Part shown: piece by piece, positions 19,794 through 29,394 of the stretch | Numbering within the stretch: the stretch's first letter is position 1 | Layout: the number at the start of each line of letters is the position of its first letter | Origin: Sphingobacterium detergens | Lineage (GTDB): Bacteria > Bacteroidota > Bacteroidia > Sphingobacteriales > Sphingobacteriaceae | Assembly (NCBI RefSeq): GCF_003610355.1 | Contig: NZ_RAPY01000001.1 | Location: 1,426,001 to 1,490,000, forward strand | Direction of reading: 5' to 3' | DNA length: 64,000 nucleotides | Program-made: the position numbers and the translations under genes | Notes under the pieces: generated by a model | Seen by the model: the letters and a program-made list of their open reading frames with translations, nothing else | The model's database searches: none | What the model was told of the DNA's origin: nothing

Positions 19794-22700
19794 CTATTTA
19801 TTTAAAATTTTTGCAATCAAATTCAGTCCGATTTCCATTTCCTCCTCAATAGCAGCAAATTCTTTTGAAAAATCGGTATCAAGGGAAATACTAGCTTCCA
19901 ATTCTTTTGTTAATTGGGCAAGTTTAATGAGTCCAGCGGTTGAAGAGGTCCCCTTCAATTTATGTAATAGCTCCTTGATACGCTTTAGATCGTTTTCTCT
20001 TTTTGCTTCCGCAATCTGTGCCCTCGATGCTGTAATTTCTTTGATGACCAAGTCAAGAAAAAAAGACAAAAATGCAGGATCATCACCTGTCTGTTCATGC
20101 AGACGCTGCAGGTCAAAATGCGTTGCCAAATCTGCAGCCTCAATCTCCAATTGTTGAGCGGAATCCAACGATAACATTGCTTGTTGCAAGGCATTAAACA
20201 AATCCTGTTGCCGAATAGGTTTAGCTAAAAAGTCAGACATTCCAGCAGCTAAACAGCGTTCTTTTTCGCCCGAAACATTCCCGGCAGTGATACCGATAAT
20301 AGGCGTATCCTGGTATTGTTTCATCTGACGGATCTGTTTTGTGGCTTCGATACCATCAACTTCCGGCATTTGCACATCCAGCAAGATAAGATCAAAATTC
20401 ACCTCCGCACATGCTCGAATTGCCTCGGCTCCATTTGATACCTCTGTCAAAATTGCATCCGGCATAATACTGGCCATCATTCTTAAATTCAATGCCATGT
20501 TGACCGCATTATCATCTGCCAACAAAACCTGAATTCCTTTACCATAGACATCCGTAGGTAGGGATAGATTTACTTTTGCCTGTCCTGCCTCTTCTTTATT
20601 TTGCTGGATAGCCCTGCGCAAGGTTTGATACAGTTCATCCGATTTAATTGGCTTCAGTAGGCAAAACGAGCGTTCTTCCTGTCTAAACGCTGAAATTACT
20701 TCGTGCTCCTCAGAAGATGTATGTAATACAATCAACGGAATCCCCTCTCCTTGTTGCCGAAACAGTTCCTTAATCTTTTCAATGGTTTCAAGCCCCGATA
20801 AAATAGGCATATGATAATCCATCAAGATCACATCGAAGCGCTCTCCTTTCATCAGCAATTGCAATGCCTCCATACCATTTTCCGCCAATACAGACTCAAC
20901 CTGTTTATAAGCCAGCATGTGTTGCAGGATGACCCGATTGTTGGCATTATCATCCACCACAAGAACCCTATTTAAGGGTAGGTCGCCATCTTCCTGCTCC
21001 ATCACTTCGCAGGAGACCTCAATATCAAAGTAGAACGTCGATCCTTTTCCCAGTTGGCTGGTCAAATTCAACTTGCTCCCCATATATTTTAACAAATTAT
21101 TGGAGATGGTCAGTCCAAGCCCGGTTCCACCGTACCGTTTGCTGACAGAACTGTCCTCCTGCGTAAAAGCATCAAAAATACGTTGCTGTTTTTCCTCAGG
21201 AATTCCGATTCCTGTATCGCGCACTTCAAAACGTAGGCTTAACTTGTCGCTATCATGATGAAGCCGACTTATTTTAAACTCGATCTCCCCTTTTTCGGTA
21301 AACTTAACCGCATTGCCCAGTAAATTAATAAGGACTTGTTTAATACGGGCTTCGTCAACCCATATAAAAGCAGGTAATCCTTGCTCGATATTCAAAAGCA
21401 ATTCAACTTCTTTTCGCTGAGCTTGGTATAATACCACATTGATCACCTGATTTGCGATATCGTATACATTATATTTATCGACAAACAGTTCCAGTTTTCC
21501 AGACTCAATCTTCGAAAAGTCCAGAATGTCGTTGATGATATTTAATAAACTGTTCCCAGATTCATTAATATAGCCCAAATATTGCATTTGCGTATCATTC
21601 AGCGGAGTTTTCAATAATAAATCTGAGAACCCGATCACACCATTTAGTGGTGTCCGGATTTCGTGACTCATATTGGCTAAGAATTCCGATTTGGCTTTAC
21701 TTGCCAAATCCGCCATTTTTTTTGCATGTTTTAATTCCTCATTTATTTGGACAGATTCCGTGATATTTTGCGTGAAAATAATAATCCCACCGATGCTGCC
21801 ATCGGTTAGATGCCATGGCCGTACTTCCCAGTTGAAGTGCTGCGGCTCGGCTATTCCGCCGACCTGAATCACCTCATCTATATTCTTATAGGGGATTCCC
21901 TCCAATGCATCCTGATAGATTTTTTTCCGTTGGTCCGGAATATCCGGAAAAAGTTCAAACAGGTTCTTATTAAGTAATTGACTTTCATCTTTATGAAAGT
22001 CTTCAATCCATTGATTGCTCAGCGATACATAATTAAAATCTCGGTCAAACATCGCTACCGATGCAGGCACATAATTTACAAAGGCACGTAACATGGATTC
22101 TTTACGTTCCAATTCGAGATACAGGGATTTACTCTTATCAATATCCTGGATAATACCAAATACCCGTTTACAGACATCATTTTCAAATTCAGGAATCCCT
22201 TTCACCCTAACCCAGATTGTTTCTCCATTCTGTTTTAACAGGCGCAATTCGGTATCATAAGGTTTTCTGCTACGGATCGATTCTTCGAATATATGTCGTA
22301 GCGCTATTTGGCTTTCGGGCTCATAAAAACCAATGGCATGCTCAAAATCCGGCGTAAAATTTGGATCAACACCGTGAATCAATTTTGTTGAGTCGGACCA
22401 ATAAACTTTATTTTCTGCGAGGTTTACTTCCCATCCACCGACCTGAGCGACAGCATTGGTCTGTTCGAGGATCTGTTTGGTATGCAGTAGATCGTTCTCC
22501 AAACGCATACGATCCGTCATATTCAATGCTGTACTGACTACATAGGGTTTGCCTTCTTCATCCTCTTCGACCATATTATGATAAAGCCAGGAAATATTTT
22601 CACCATCCTTTGTTTGCAGGACCATCATGGCAGAATCCTCTTTATTTAGCGCGATGCGTTTTAGGTATTCTTCCACCAATCCCACATGATGTGGTGGGAC

Positions 22701-23708
22701 CAATTTCTTTAGGTTAAGCGATTTGACTTCCTGCTGTTCATATTTCAGCACCGCCCGTCCTTTTTCATTGACAGCGAGAATATTACCCTCCATATCATGC
22801 ATGCTCATCAAGCCAATCGCATTTTCAAAAAAACTACGGAAACGACGCTCCGAATTTTCCAGCTTCAGTTTTTCCTGTCGCTCCTTTGTGACATTTCGGC
22901 CAAAGGCTAGAATTTCATGATTGATGGCATCGTATTTAAAATGCCATTCAATTATGACCTCACTCCCATCCGCTACAGGTGTCGATGATGTGGATTGAAT
23001 CCCATAATCCGCATCCACGATCTGTCTTAAATCGTCGGCCAATGTGTTTGTATCATCCTGCAATAAACTAAGCAGGGACTTCCCCATACTATCTGATCTT
23101 GAGATCCCTAATACGCTGGTAAAGGCGGGATTAACATCCTGGATGTGACCGCTTTCATCTAATACACAAATGACATTATTTGTCAATTGGAAGATCTCGG
23201 AGAAATATCCAGCCTGTCGCTTTCTTTTCTTTCCAAGGAGAATCTTAGTCACTCCTTTTCCCAACTCTTCCAATAAGTGTCGCTGCTTGTCAGAAAGTGA
23301 CTTTGGTTGAAAATCTATCACACAAATGGTTCCCAACACATCGCCATCCTCATCCATCAGTGGTACTCCCGCATAAAAACGAATATTGCCTTCCCGAATC
23401 AGTGGGTTGGAGGATGAGCGCGGATCTTCAAAGGTATCCTCAATGACAAGCAGCTCCTTGCTTAGGATCGTATATTGGCAAACCGTATTTTTTCTTTCGA
23501 CCGTATCCAGTTCCATGCCTACACAACTTTGTATGCGTTGCGTTTGCTCTTCCATCATGGCAATCAAAGCGGCGGGGCAATCTGTAATCAGGCAAGCCGC
23601 CTGCGCAAATACATCCAATTCAGGGTCTTTCCCTAAGCCCATTAACTCATAGGATTTTAATTTCTCAATCCTTCGCCATTCATTTTCAGGGAAATTTTGG
23701 TTTGCCAT
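19794..23708 (-). CDS. Hybrid sensor histidine kinase (GAF, PAS, HisKA, two receivers, Hpt)
   Basis: This soluble kinase has 1304 residues and no transmembrane segment. Order: a GAF domain (~25-160), about four PAS/PAC modules (~165-665; some similar to bacterial light or redox sensors but without an identifiable cofactor residue), HisKA with H682 in SHEIRTPLNG, HATPase (~790-915), receiver 1 with D964, receiver 2 with D1111, and a C-terminal Hpt domain with H1249 (HKLKGTSSTAG). All parts of an internal phosphorelay are present. The natural final acceptor is the single receiver encoded next. It heads an operon leading to the HEAT protein and GT2-LtaS fusion. Confidence 0.95.
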   Translation of the reverse strand: MANQNFPENEWRRIEKLKSYELMGLGKDPELDVFAQAACLITDCPAALIAMMEEQTQRIQSCVGMELDTVERKNTVCQYTILSKELLVIEDTFEDPRSSSNPLIREGNIRFYAGVPLMDEDGDVLGTICVIDFQPKSLSDKQRHLLEELGKGVTKILLGKKRKRQAGYFSEIFQLTNNVICVLDESGHIQDVNPAFTSVLGISRSDSMGKSLLSLLQDDTNTLADDLRQIVDADYGIQSTSSTPVADGSEVIIEWHFKYDAINHEILAFGRNVTKERQEKLKLENSERRFRSFFENAIGLMSMHDMEGNILAVNEKGRAVLKYEQQEVKSLNLKKLVPPHHVGLVEEYLKRIALNKEDSAMMVLQTKDGENISWLYHNMVEEDEEGKPYVVSTALNMTDRMRLENDLLHTKQILEQTNAVAQVGGWEVNLAENKVYWSDSTKLIHGVDPNFTPDFEHAIGFYEPESQIALRHIFEESIRSRKPYDTELRLLKQNGETIWVRVKGIPEFENDVCKRVFGIIQDIDKSKSLYLELERKESMLRAFVNYVPASVAMFDRDFNYVSLSNQWIEDFHKDESQLLNKNLFELFPDIPDQRKKIYQDALEGIPYKNIDEVIQVGGIAEPQHFNWEVRPWHLTDGSIGGIIIFTQNITESVQINEELKHAKKMADLASKAKSEFLANMSHEIRTPLNGVIGFSDLLLKTPLNDTQMQYLGYINESGNSLLNIINDILDFSKIESGKLELFVDKYNVYDIANQVINVVLYQAQRKEVELLLNIEQGLPAFIWVDEARIKQVLINLLGNAVKFTEKGEIEFKISRLHHDSDKLSLRFEVRDTGIGIPEEKQQRIFDAFTQEDSSVSKRYGGTGLGLTISNNLLKYMGSKLNLTSQLGKGSTFYFDIEVSCEVMEQEDGDLPLNRVLVVDDNANNRVILQHMLAYKQVESVLAENGMEALQLLMKGERFDVILMDYHMPILSGLETIEKIKELFRQQGEGIPLIVLHTSSEEHEVISAFRQEERSFCLLKPIKSDELYQTLRRAIQQNKEEAGQAKVNLSLPTDVYGKGIQVLLADDNAVNMALNLRMMASIMPDAILTEVSNGAEAIRACAEVNFDLILLDVQMPEVDGIEATKQIRQMKQYQDTPIIGITAGNVSGEKERCLAAGMSDFLAKPIRQQDLFNALQQAMLSLDSAQQLEIEAADLATHFDLQRLHEQTGDDPAFLSFFLDLVIKEITASRAQIAEAKRENDLKRIKELLHKLKGTSSTAGLIKLAQLTKELEASISLDTDFSKEFAAIEEEMEIGLNLIAKILNK

Positions 23709-23994
23709 ATACTGCTGTTCGTTATTTCTGGTCTATTATGCCTGTGAAGTTAATAAAAACATTGTTTAACACATAACCAATAAGGAAATATCATTGAATT
23801 ACGCTAATTTAAACAACAATGATCATCCTAAATTGTTGGCTTGGATTACAGAAAATCTGCTAACAACAACTGCAAACTGCTATTAGAAATTCTTAATAAT
23901 TAATTTTCTAAAAATATCAATCTATACCCCTGACTGACTATTTTTTCCTCTTATATGAACTTCAGATAGAAAGAAAAGACCTGTATAAACAGAA
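23709..23994. other. Intergenic region upstream of the hybrid kinase
   Basis: About 290 bp of AT-rich sequence between the kinase start and the terminator of the next gene. It should contain the kinase-operon promoter on the minus strand. I see no convincing -33/-7 pair, repeat or ORF. Confidence 0.4.
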
Positions 23995-24025
23995 GGGACC
24001 TACTAAAAATAGTAGGTCCCTTTTT
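23995..24025 (-). terminator. Hairpin terminator downstream of the FAD oxidoreductase gene
   Basis: gggacctact (23995-24004) and agtaggtccc (24011-24020) form a 10-bp perfect stem with a 6-nt loop, with a T-run at 24021-24025 on the + strand. It lies 20 bp past the stop of the minus-strand oxidoreductase gene, so it most likely ends that transcript, even though the better T-tract is on the opposite strand. It may work in both directions. Confidence 0.7.
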
Positions 24026-24044
24026 ATTCTAAAAAATGATATGC

Positions 24045-25199
24045 TTAAAACAGCTTCTCAATACTTCGCTCAGCATAGCCAGCACTCGCTGTCATTCCTT
24101 TACCACCAATACCCGTGCGCACGTGAATACGTGGGCTGATATCAACCTCAAGAATATGATCTTTATGCTGTGAATAGAAGCCCGACCAGGAAGAGGCAAT
24201 CCAATCTTTCTGCATCGGAATAATACGGTTGGCTTCGGCAATCATGAGTTCGTTAATATAGGTATCAACTGCAAAACCTAATTCATCCAATCGATTGCCA
24301 GCGGCATACTCATGAGAATCTCCGACAATAATACTACCATCAGTAGCCTGTTTAAATAAAATATGTATTCCATATTTACGCAATTCATTATAATGCTCAG
24401 GTACAGGAATAACACCAAATGAAGGGCAGTATTCTTCAAAGCTTTCATAACGGCGAATCGTCAATCCCGTCAGGATATTTCCCGGCAACTGGATCTGATG
24501 CAAAGGCTTAGTACGCATCATTTGCAGTTTACTGATTTCTAAACCACTATCATCAAACAAAGAGCGGTACAGGATCTTAAATTCATAACCATTACAAATA
24601 ATGATTTTCGCTCCCTCGAATACATCCAGACTGCTTGTTGTTAAACGTGCCAGTGCATTGCCATCTTCACAAGCGATGACTGTTGTGTCATATTTCAGCG
24701 TATAATTTTCAAATTTTGCTTGCATAAAAACATGCAGCTGACGAATCATTGTTTCGGGCTCTGCACTCAATTCCTGCTCGAAAACAATAGCCTCTTTGAC
24801 GTAATCAGCATTCAGGGCAGGATATTTTGCCAGAACTTGTTCTTGGGACCAGAGCGCATGAGCATAACCTTTCGTCTGATAATGTGCTGAAAGTTCATGA
24901 ATAACCTGTACCTCGTCGGCATCAGAAGCGATATAGATACTGCCATTATTCCGGATGGAAATATCCATCTCCTGTTGAATAGATTGATATATTTCCAATC
25001 CCCTTACACCATAATCAAACCATTCCCCCGCCATTCCTGATGGTACAACCTGACCAAAGTTGCGCACTGTAGATCCTACAGGAAAATTATCTTTTTCAAG
25101 CTGGAGTACACGCAATCCTTTTTTCAATGCATGATACGCATGAAAAGTTCCCAGGATACCACCACCAACAACAATTAAATCGTATGTATTTGTTTTCAT
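24045..25199 (-). CDS. FAD-dependent oxidoreductase (TIGR03364-like, DAO superfamily)
   Basis: This flavoenzyme of 384 residues belongs to the glycine/D-amino-acid oxidase fold. The N-terminal FAD-binding motif is VVGGGILG (~12-19), followed by an acidic strand end (LEKD). The C-terminal segment RTGIGGKGMTASAG is the second FAD contact. The overall pattern resembles the phosphonate-associated TIGR03364 group, whose members may oxidise N-substituted aminoethylphosphonates; the identification is from memory and the substrate is uncertain. No phosphonatase is nearby. The transporter gene ends 18 bp upstream, so the two are probably cotranscribed. Confidence 0.8.
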   Translation of the reverse strand: MKTNTYDLIVVGGGILGTFHAYHALKKGLRVLQLEKDNFPVGSTVRNFGQVVPSGMAGEWFDYGVRGLEIYQSIQQEMDISIRNNGSIYIASDADEVQVIHELSAHYQTKGYAHALWSQEQVLAKYPALNADYVKEAIVFEQELSAEPETMIRQLHVFMQAKFENYTLKYDTTVIACEDGNALARLTTSSLDVFEGAKIIICNGYEFKILYRSLFDDSGLEISKLQMMRTKPLHQIQLPGNILTGLTIRRYESFEEYCPSFGVIPVPEHYNELRKYGIHILFKQATDGSIIVGDSHEYAAGNRLDELGFAVDTYINELMIAEANRIIPMQKDWIASSWSGFYSQHKDHILEVDISPRIHVRTGIGGKGMTASAGYAERSIEKLF

Positions 25200-25217
25200 T
25201 CTTTAAAAATATTAGCG

Positions 25218-26558
25218 TTAACTTATTTGTACTTCTCCACTGGATGCCTGCCAGGGCTGAACCAATTCATCACCTTTCTTTGATTTCATCTGCTCTTTCT
25301 TACGAACGAAATAAACGAGCGAAAAGATCGCCAGAATAGCGCCTATAATGGAGGCAAGATAGACCAGCTGGATAAAATAAGCCCCCCAGGTGACTGAATT
25401 TGGCAAAAATTCTTTATTCATTAAAATCAAAAAGCTTCCTAAATAGCCAACGGAGTCCGCCATATACATGACAAAACCGATATTACTTTTCATGCGATAG
25501 GTTGCGATCATCCGTTCAAAAAAGATGGCATTATAAGGAATGTAAGCCATGTAAAGTCCCAAACCGACCAACAACATCCAACTGAGACCACCGATCCAGT
25601 GCATGGTAAATAAATAGGTGGAAATCCCAGCCGTAAGAAACCCCAAAATAATCATATAATGAATCAGTTTAAATGCTTTCAGATTGTCTTTTACCATAAT
25701 CAGGCAGCCTATTAAAATTAAGACAATTAATGCTATCGTTCCATCAACTTTGGCAAAAATTCCGGCGCCTTTGAGATGCAGCATTTGCCAGATTTCTATC
25801 TCGAAATTATCCCTTACGTCACGTAAGATCGTCAACATCGTATAGATGATAATGGTCAGAATAATGCCCGGCATAAATACTTTAAAAAAATGTTTGCGCA
25901 TCGTTGCATCCATTGCCACACGTTCGGTCCGTAAACGTTTATCTTGTGCTGTTGGTCCCGGCGCATTTTCTAGGATCCAGACACACAGCACAAAGGGTAA
26001 GAAAAAAAGCATTCCTGTCAAAAATGGCATCCAAAACTCATCAACCTGAAATGTAGCCATTAACCAACGACCGACAGTCTTGATAAAACCGGAGGCAAAA
26101 ATTAGACTCACAGACATCACTGCCCCCATGATTTCTGTATATCGACGTCCTTCGAGGTAACTGAACACCAAGCCCCAGACCATTCCCAGCGGAAAACCAT
26201 TGATAAAAAGAAAAATAACATTCCATGGTTTAGGCACAAGCGCAAAAGCCAGCAAACCGGCCCATGAAATACAGATCAATGCGATCAGGTAACGCCCTCG
26301 ATGACGCTGCTTGCTTTCGGAGATAAATTTAATTCCATAGAATTTTGAAACCAAATAACCCAACATCTGAATAATAACCATACAGACTTTATAATCTATA
26401 CCTAAAATAGATTCATTGGCAAAAGCCGAAGCGGTAAATGATTTCCGGAATGAATACATACTTGTATAACATAAAAATGCTGTAATAGCCAGTAGTATGG
26501 CCACCGAACGCTCGTCTAATCCCGCTATACGTCTTTTTATTCGCTGGTTTAAATCCAT
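25218..26558 (-). CDS. MFS-like transporter (DUF5690-type)
   Basis: This polytopic membrane protein of 446 residues has about twelve hydrophobic segments and conserved features such as CYTSMYSFRKSF near helix 1, GFPLGMVWGLVFSYLEGRR in the first half and PYNAIFFERM in the second. It resembles the DUF5690 family, which is related to major-facilitator transporters of the organophosphate type. It is encoded directly upstream of the FAD oxidoreductase, so import of that enzyme's substrate is the likely role. Transport has not been inferred from any substrate-specific residue. Confidence 0.75.
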   Translation of the reverse strand: MDLNQRIKRRIAGLDERSVAILLAITAFLCYTSMYSFRKSFTASAFANESILGIDYKVCMVIIQMLGYLVSKFYGIKFISESKQRHRGRYLIALICISWAGLLAFALVPKPWNVIFLFINGFPLGMVWGLVFSYLEGRRYTEIMGAVMSVSLIFASGFIKTVGRWLMATFQVDEFWMPFLTGMLFFLPFVLCVWILENAPGPTAQDKRLRTERVAMDATMRKHFFKVFMPGIILTIIIYTMLTILRDVRDNFEIEIWQMLHLKGAGIFAKVDGTIALIVLILIGCLIMVKDNLKAFKLIHYMIILGFLTAGISTYLFTMHWIGGLSWMLLVGLGLYMAYIPYNAIFFERMIATYRMKSNIGFVMYMADSVGYLGSFLILMNKEFLPNSVTWGAYFIQLVYLASIIGAILAIFSLVYFVRKKEQMKSKKGDELVQPWQASSGEVQIS

Positions 26559-26691
26559 GATTTAGAATTGTTGACGGACCTCATTGTCCGCAATCAAAAG
26601 TAAATTCTGGAAATTAACACAACACTAAACTTTTGTTAAGTATTTATAAACAAATATAAATAATCGAACCGATATTTTGGGGGCAGAAAAA

Positions 26692-26724
26692 AAAAGCATC
26701 ATTGAAATAGTCAATGATGCTTTT
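26692..26724 (-). terminator. Terminator of the XRE-cupin gene
   Basis: aaaagcatcattga (26692-26705) and tcaatgatgctttt (26711-26724) make a 14-bp perfect stem with a 5-nt loop. On the minus strand it is followed by a run of at least eight T. It begins 22 bp after the regulator's stop. Confidence 0.9.
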
Positions 26725-26746
26725 ATGATGCTCCGATGGAATGCTG

Positions 26747-27337
26747 TTAACGTTTATTCTCAAAAAAATACACAATTAGCATCAGGGCTTTTTCCTTTCC
26801 TACATTGCGTGGTGTATGCGACAATCGTCCATTAAAGAAAATAGAATCACCTTCTTCCAGTCTAATCGTTTGGTCCTGGAATACATATTCCACTTGTCCA
26901 CTGATGATATATTTATATTCATAAGCTTCTGTTTCCACCATTGGACGCTGGGCATCAGGAAGCAATTCCAGCAATACAATATCCATGGTAGAACTATCCA
27001 TTGCGGAGGTATAAATACGTTTATAGTTAAATCCAACAGCATGTTCTTTTTCAAAGGATGTATAACTATCTTTTTTTCGAACAACTACTGGCCCCGCATC
27101 GAGGTCGGAATTAAAGTCCTTGAAGAATTCATTCAGGTCGACATCCAGCGCGTTAATGATATTAATCAACACCAGCAACGAGGGTATAGTTCGATTATTC
27201 TCAATCTGTGATATCAGGCCCTTACTTACGCCAGCTTTATCAGCCACTTCCTGTATCGTTATACCCTTCTCCTTGCGGATTTCCTTTATTTTATAACTTA
27301 TCTTAAATATTGTATTATCTTCCATAATTGGGGTCAA
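26747..27337 (-). CDS. XRE-family regulator with C-terminal cupin
   Basis: This regulator of 196 residues has an N-terminal XRE helix-turn-helix (~13-70; EVADKAGVSKGLISQIENNRT) and a C-terminal small-barrel cupin (~115-190; RPMVETEAYEYKYIISGQ, then LEEGDSIFFNGRLSHTPRN). Such proteins sense small molecules through the cupin and commonly control catabolic genes. The start could also be the ATG four codons downstream. It lies upstream of the transporter/oxidoreductase pair in the same direction, but is separated from them by a strong terminator, so it likely controls them from its own transcript. Confidence 0.9.
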   Translation of the reverse strand: MTPIMEDNTIFKISYKIKEIRKEKGITIQEVADKAGVSKGLISQIENNRTIPSLLVLINIINALDVDLNEFFKDFNSDLDAGPVVVRKKDSYTSFEKEHAVGFNYKRIYTSAMDSSTMDIVLLELLPDAQRPMVETEAYEYKYIISGQVEYVFQDQTIRLEEGDSIFFNGRLSHTPRNVGKEKALMLIVYFFENKR

Positions 27338-27479
27338 AAATAAACATTATTTTCCCGGTCGGTATGTTAAGTTTTTGTCACTTAATTAATCTATTGATTA
27401 CCACTGAATCGATAATCCATCGTTAAATAGTACACACACTATATTAACGCTATATTAATAGGTGGTAAACACAGTCTGG

Positions 27480-28304
27480 TTATTGATAAACTTTAACCCA
27501 GTCCACCCGCATTTCGACAGGTAATTGTTTCGGATCCACTTTTCCTACCCAGCTACCGCCAAGCTGTTGGTCTATCAACAGGTAAAAAGGTTGATCATAA
27601 GGCCACTGGGATGCATCAACACCACTTATTCGCGGATAAGTGAATGTATCCTCGCCATTGAGCTGAAATACAATTCGATCTGGATACCAGCTGATGCCAT
27701 AGACATTATATGATCCGGCGTTGACTTTTGCTGTCCCCGAATGCTTAGGATTATCCTTTTGTCCCAAATTCAAGGTGTAATGTGAATGGGTTGTCTGATA
27801 AATAATATCATCAAAATTGAGGTGTTCCATGATATCAATCTCACCATTTCGAGGGTATTGACCATATTTATCCAACTCCGCCAGCATCCACATTGCTGGC
27901 CAGGCTCCTTGAGCACTCCCCAACTTCGCTCTTATTTCAATACGCCCATATTGGAAGGCAAATTTCCCCTTACTCCATATTCCTCCGGTCAGGAAGGGTC
28001 TTTCGTCCTTCTTCCGATCCGTATTATTGATACCCTTCAGAATCAATTCCCCTTTCTCCCAACCAAAACAGGCATCATCCAAACTCATGTGCCGGTTCCA
28101 GTCTGCCCCGCCAGCAGGAATCCGGGTCCACTTGGTCGTATCCAACTTGGGTGAATTAAAATTCTCTTCCCACACGAGTTTCCATTTCTTCGTTTCCCGT
28201 CCCGGATTCTGTAGGTATACCTGAGGATTTTCCTTTGGATTGTGATGAACACTACAAGCTGATATAAGGATATAAAACAGGCCTGCGCCTAAGATTCGCT
28301 TCAT
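27480..28304 (-). CDS. GH16 family endo-beta-glucanase lipoprotein
   Basis: This predicted lipoprotein of 274 residues has a signal peptide with lipobox ISAC (Cys at ~17). The beta-jelly-roll domain carries the GH16 catalytic signature ExDxxE as GEIDIMEH, with WPAMWML just before it, and closes with MRVDWVKVYQ. Family members hydrolyse beta-1,3 or mixed-linkage glucans, agar or carrageenan; the laminarinase/lichenase-like subgroup is the best guess. The surface anchor fits a cell-bound polysaccharide degrader. It is not next to a SusCD pair and looks monocistronic. Confidence 0.93.
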   Translation of the reverse strand: MKRILGAGLFYILISACSVHHNPKENPQVYLQNPGRETKKWKLVWEENFNSPKLDTTKWTRIPAGGADWNRHMSLDDACFGWEKGELILKGINNTDRKKDERPFLTGGIWSKGKFAFQYGRIEIRAKLGSAQGAWPAMWMLAELDKYGQYPRNGEIDIMEHLNFDDIIYQTTHSHYTLNLGQKDNPKHSGTAKVNAGSYNVYGISWYPDRIVFQLNGEDTFTYPRISGVDASQWPYDQPFYLLIDQQLGGSWVGKVDPKQLPVEMRVDWVKVYQ

Positions 28305-28417
28305 TTAGATTAATTATTTTCTGTCGTCAATACAAAACTACCCAATTTATTGATAGCGTATTAAATATAAGGCCTTTTTTAAAAAGGAACTAGCATTAAT
28401 ATAAAAAACAGTCTTAA

Positions 28418-28915
28418 TTAAAACATCGGATGCTCATTTGCAGATTGTTTGGGTACTTCTTGCTGTGCATCCCAATGTTCAACAATCTTTCCATTTTCCA
28501 ACCGGAAAATATCTATTGTGGAGGTGAGACTCCCATCAGGGTTTTTATTCTTAATATGGATAAATACAAGGTCACCATCTGAAGCAATACGTTGCACGTC
28601 TACCTTGGTTTTTGGTTGCCCTTCAAACCACTTTGCAGCTGCGGCTTTAAATGCGGCTGCACCATCTGCTACTTCAGGATTATGCTGGATATATTCCGGC
28701 GCAATATATTTGTCTACCGCCGACAGATCCTTGTCACCGAACATCTGCTGATAGAAGTCCAATACGATCCGCTTATTCTCTTTATTAATGTCCAGCTGGG
28801 TCTGATCCTTTTCCCCGGACTTATCATGCTGGCTTTTTTGTTGGCATCCGGTAAATAAGAGACATATTAGTGCCGCCAGTATAGTAAAATTTATGTTTTT
28901 TTTCATTGTTTTCAA
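28418..28915 (-). CDS. SnoaL/NTF2-like lipoprotein
   Basis: This small secreted protein of 165 residues has a signal peptide and lipobox FTGC. The mature part is a SnoaL-like domain with typical elements (NKRIVLDFYQQMF, YIQHNPEVADG, SDGDLVFIHIK, DIFRLENGKIVEHWDA). Members of this fold act as small-molecule enzymes or binding proteins; no specific function can be assigned. The second Met (residue 4, MKKNINF) is an equally good start. It is transcribed in the same direction as the GH16 gene but with over 110 bp between. Confidence 0.85.
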   Translation of the reverse strand: MKTMKKNINFTILAALICLLFTGCQQKSQHDKSGEKDQTQLDINKENKRIVLDFYQQMFGDKDLSAVDKYIAPEYIQHNPEVADGAAAFKAAAAKWFEGQPKTKVDVQRIASDGDLVFIHIKNKNPDGSLTSTIDIFRLENGKIVEHWDAQQEVPKQSANEHPMF

Positions 28916-29133
28916 ACCGCTATTTAGTGCAAAAAAGAACTTATCACCGAAGCTCCTCTCTTTTATGAGATAATTAGGTAAACAACATTTAGCCGCAGTA
29001 TTTTGTTTTAATCAACAACCTCCATGAACTGTTAAAAATAAAAAAGATGGCATGATAATTGAAAATGTTCTGATAGTATAATATTCAGAAATATACATTT
29101 CATAAATTTAGGTTAATAATTGGTTAGGTTAGA
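28916..29133. other. AT-rich intergenic region before an orphan terminator
   Basis: About 220 bp with no supported ORF. It sits between a minus-strand gene start and a + strand terminator hairpin that has no plus-strand gene in front of it. It could hold a small RNA or leader; nothing decisive is visible. Confidence 0.35.
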
Positions 29134-29169
29134 AACACCTGAAGTCCCCAACTTCAGGTGTTTTTTTTT
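29134..29169 (+). terminator. Orphan intrinsic terminator
   Basis: aacacctgaagt (29134-29145) and acttcaggtgtt (29151-29162) make a 12-bp perfect stem with loop cccca, with T continuing from 29161 to 29169. It is a textbook + strand terminator, yet no plus-strand gene lies upstream within 3 kb; the closest genes upstream read the other way. It also lies 225 bp before the dioxygenase gene, so it could end a small RNA or act as an attenuator. Confidence 0.8.
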
Positions 29170-29394
29170 GAATTGTCTGTTTTCTATTGATCAGAAAGAA
29201 CCTTCAGTTGATTTTCATGGCTGTTGGTGCTTATAAAGAGCATGAAGGTTTTGTTTAAAGCCCGCCCCTTTTTAAAAGTTACCAACAAACTAAAACAAAA
29301 AGTTCATTTCCTGTTTTTATTAATCTAGTTCAATGATTTTTTTTTTTAGCTGCCGTAATTTTACATCAGTTAAAAAAAATAAAAAACAACAACC

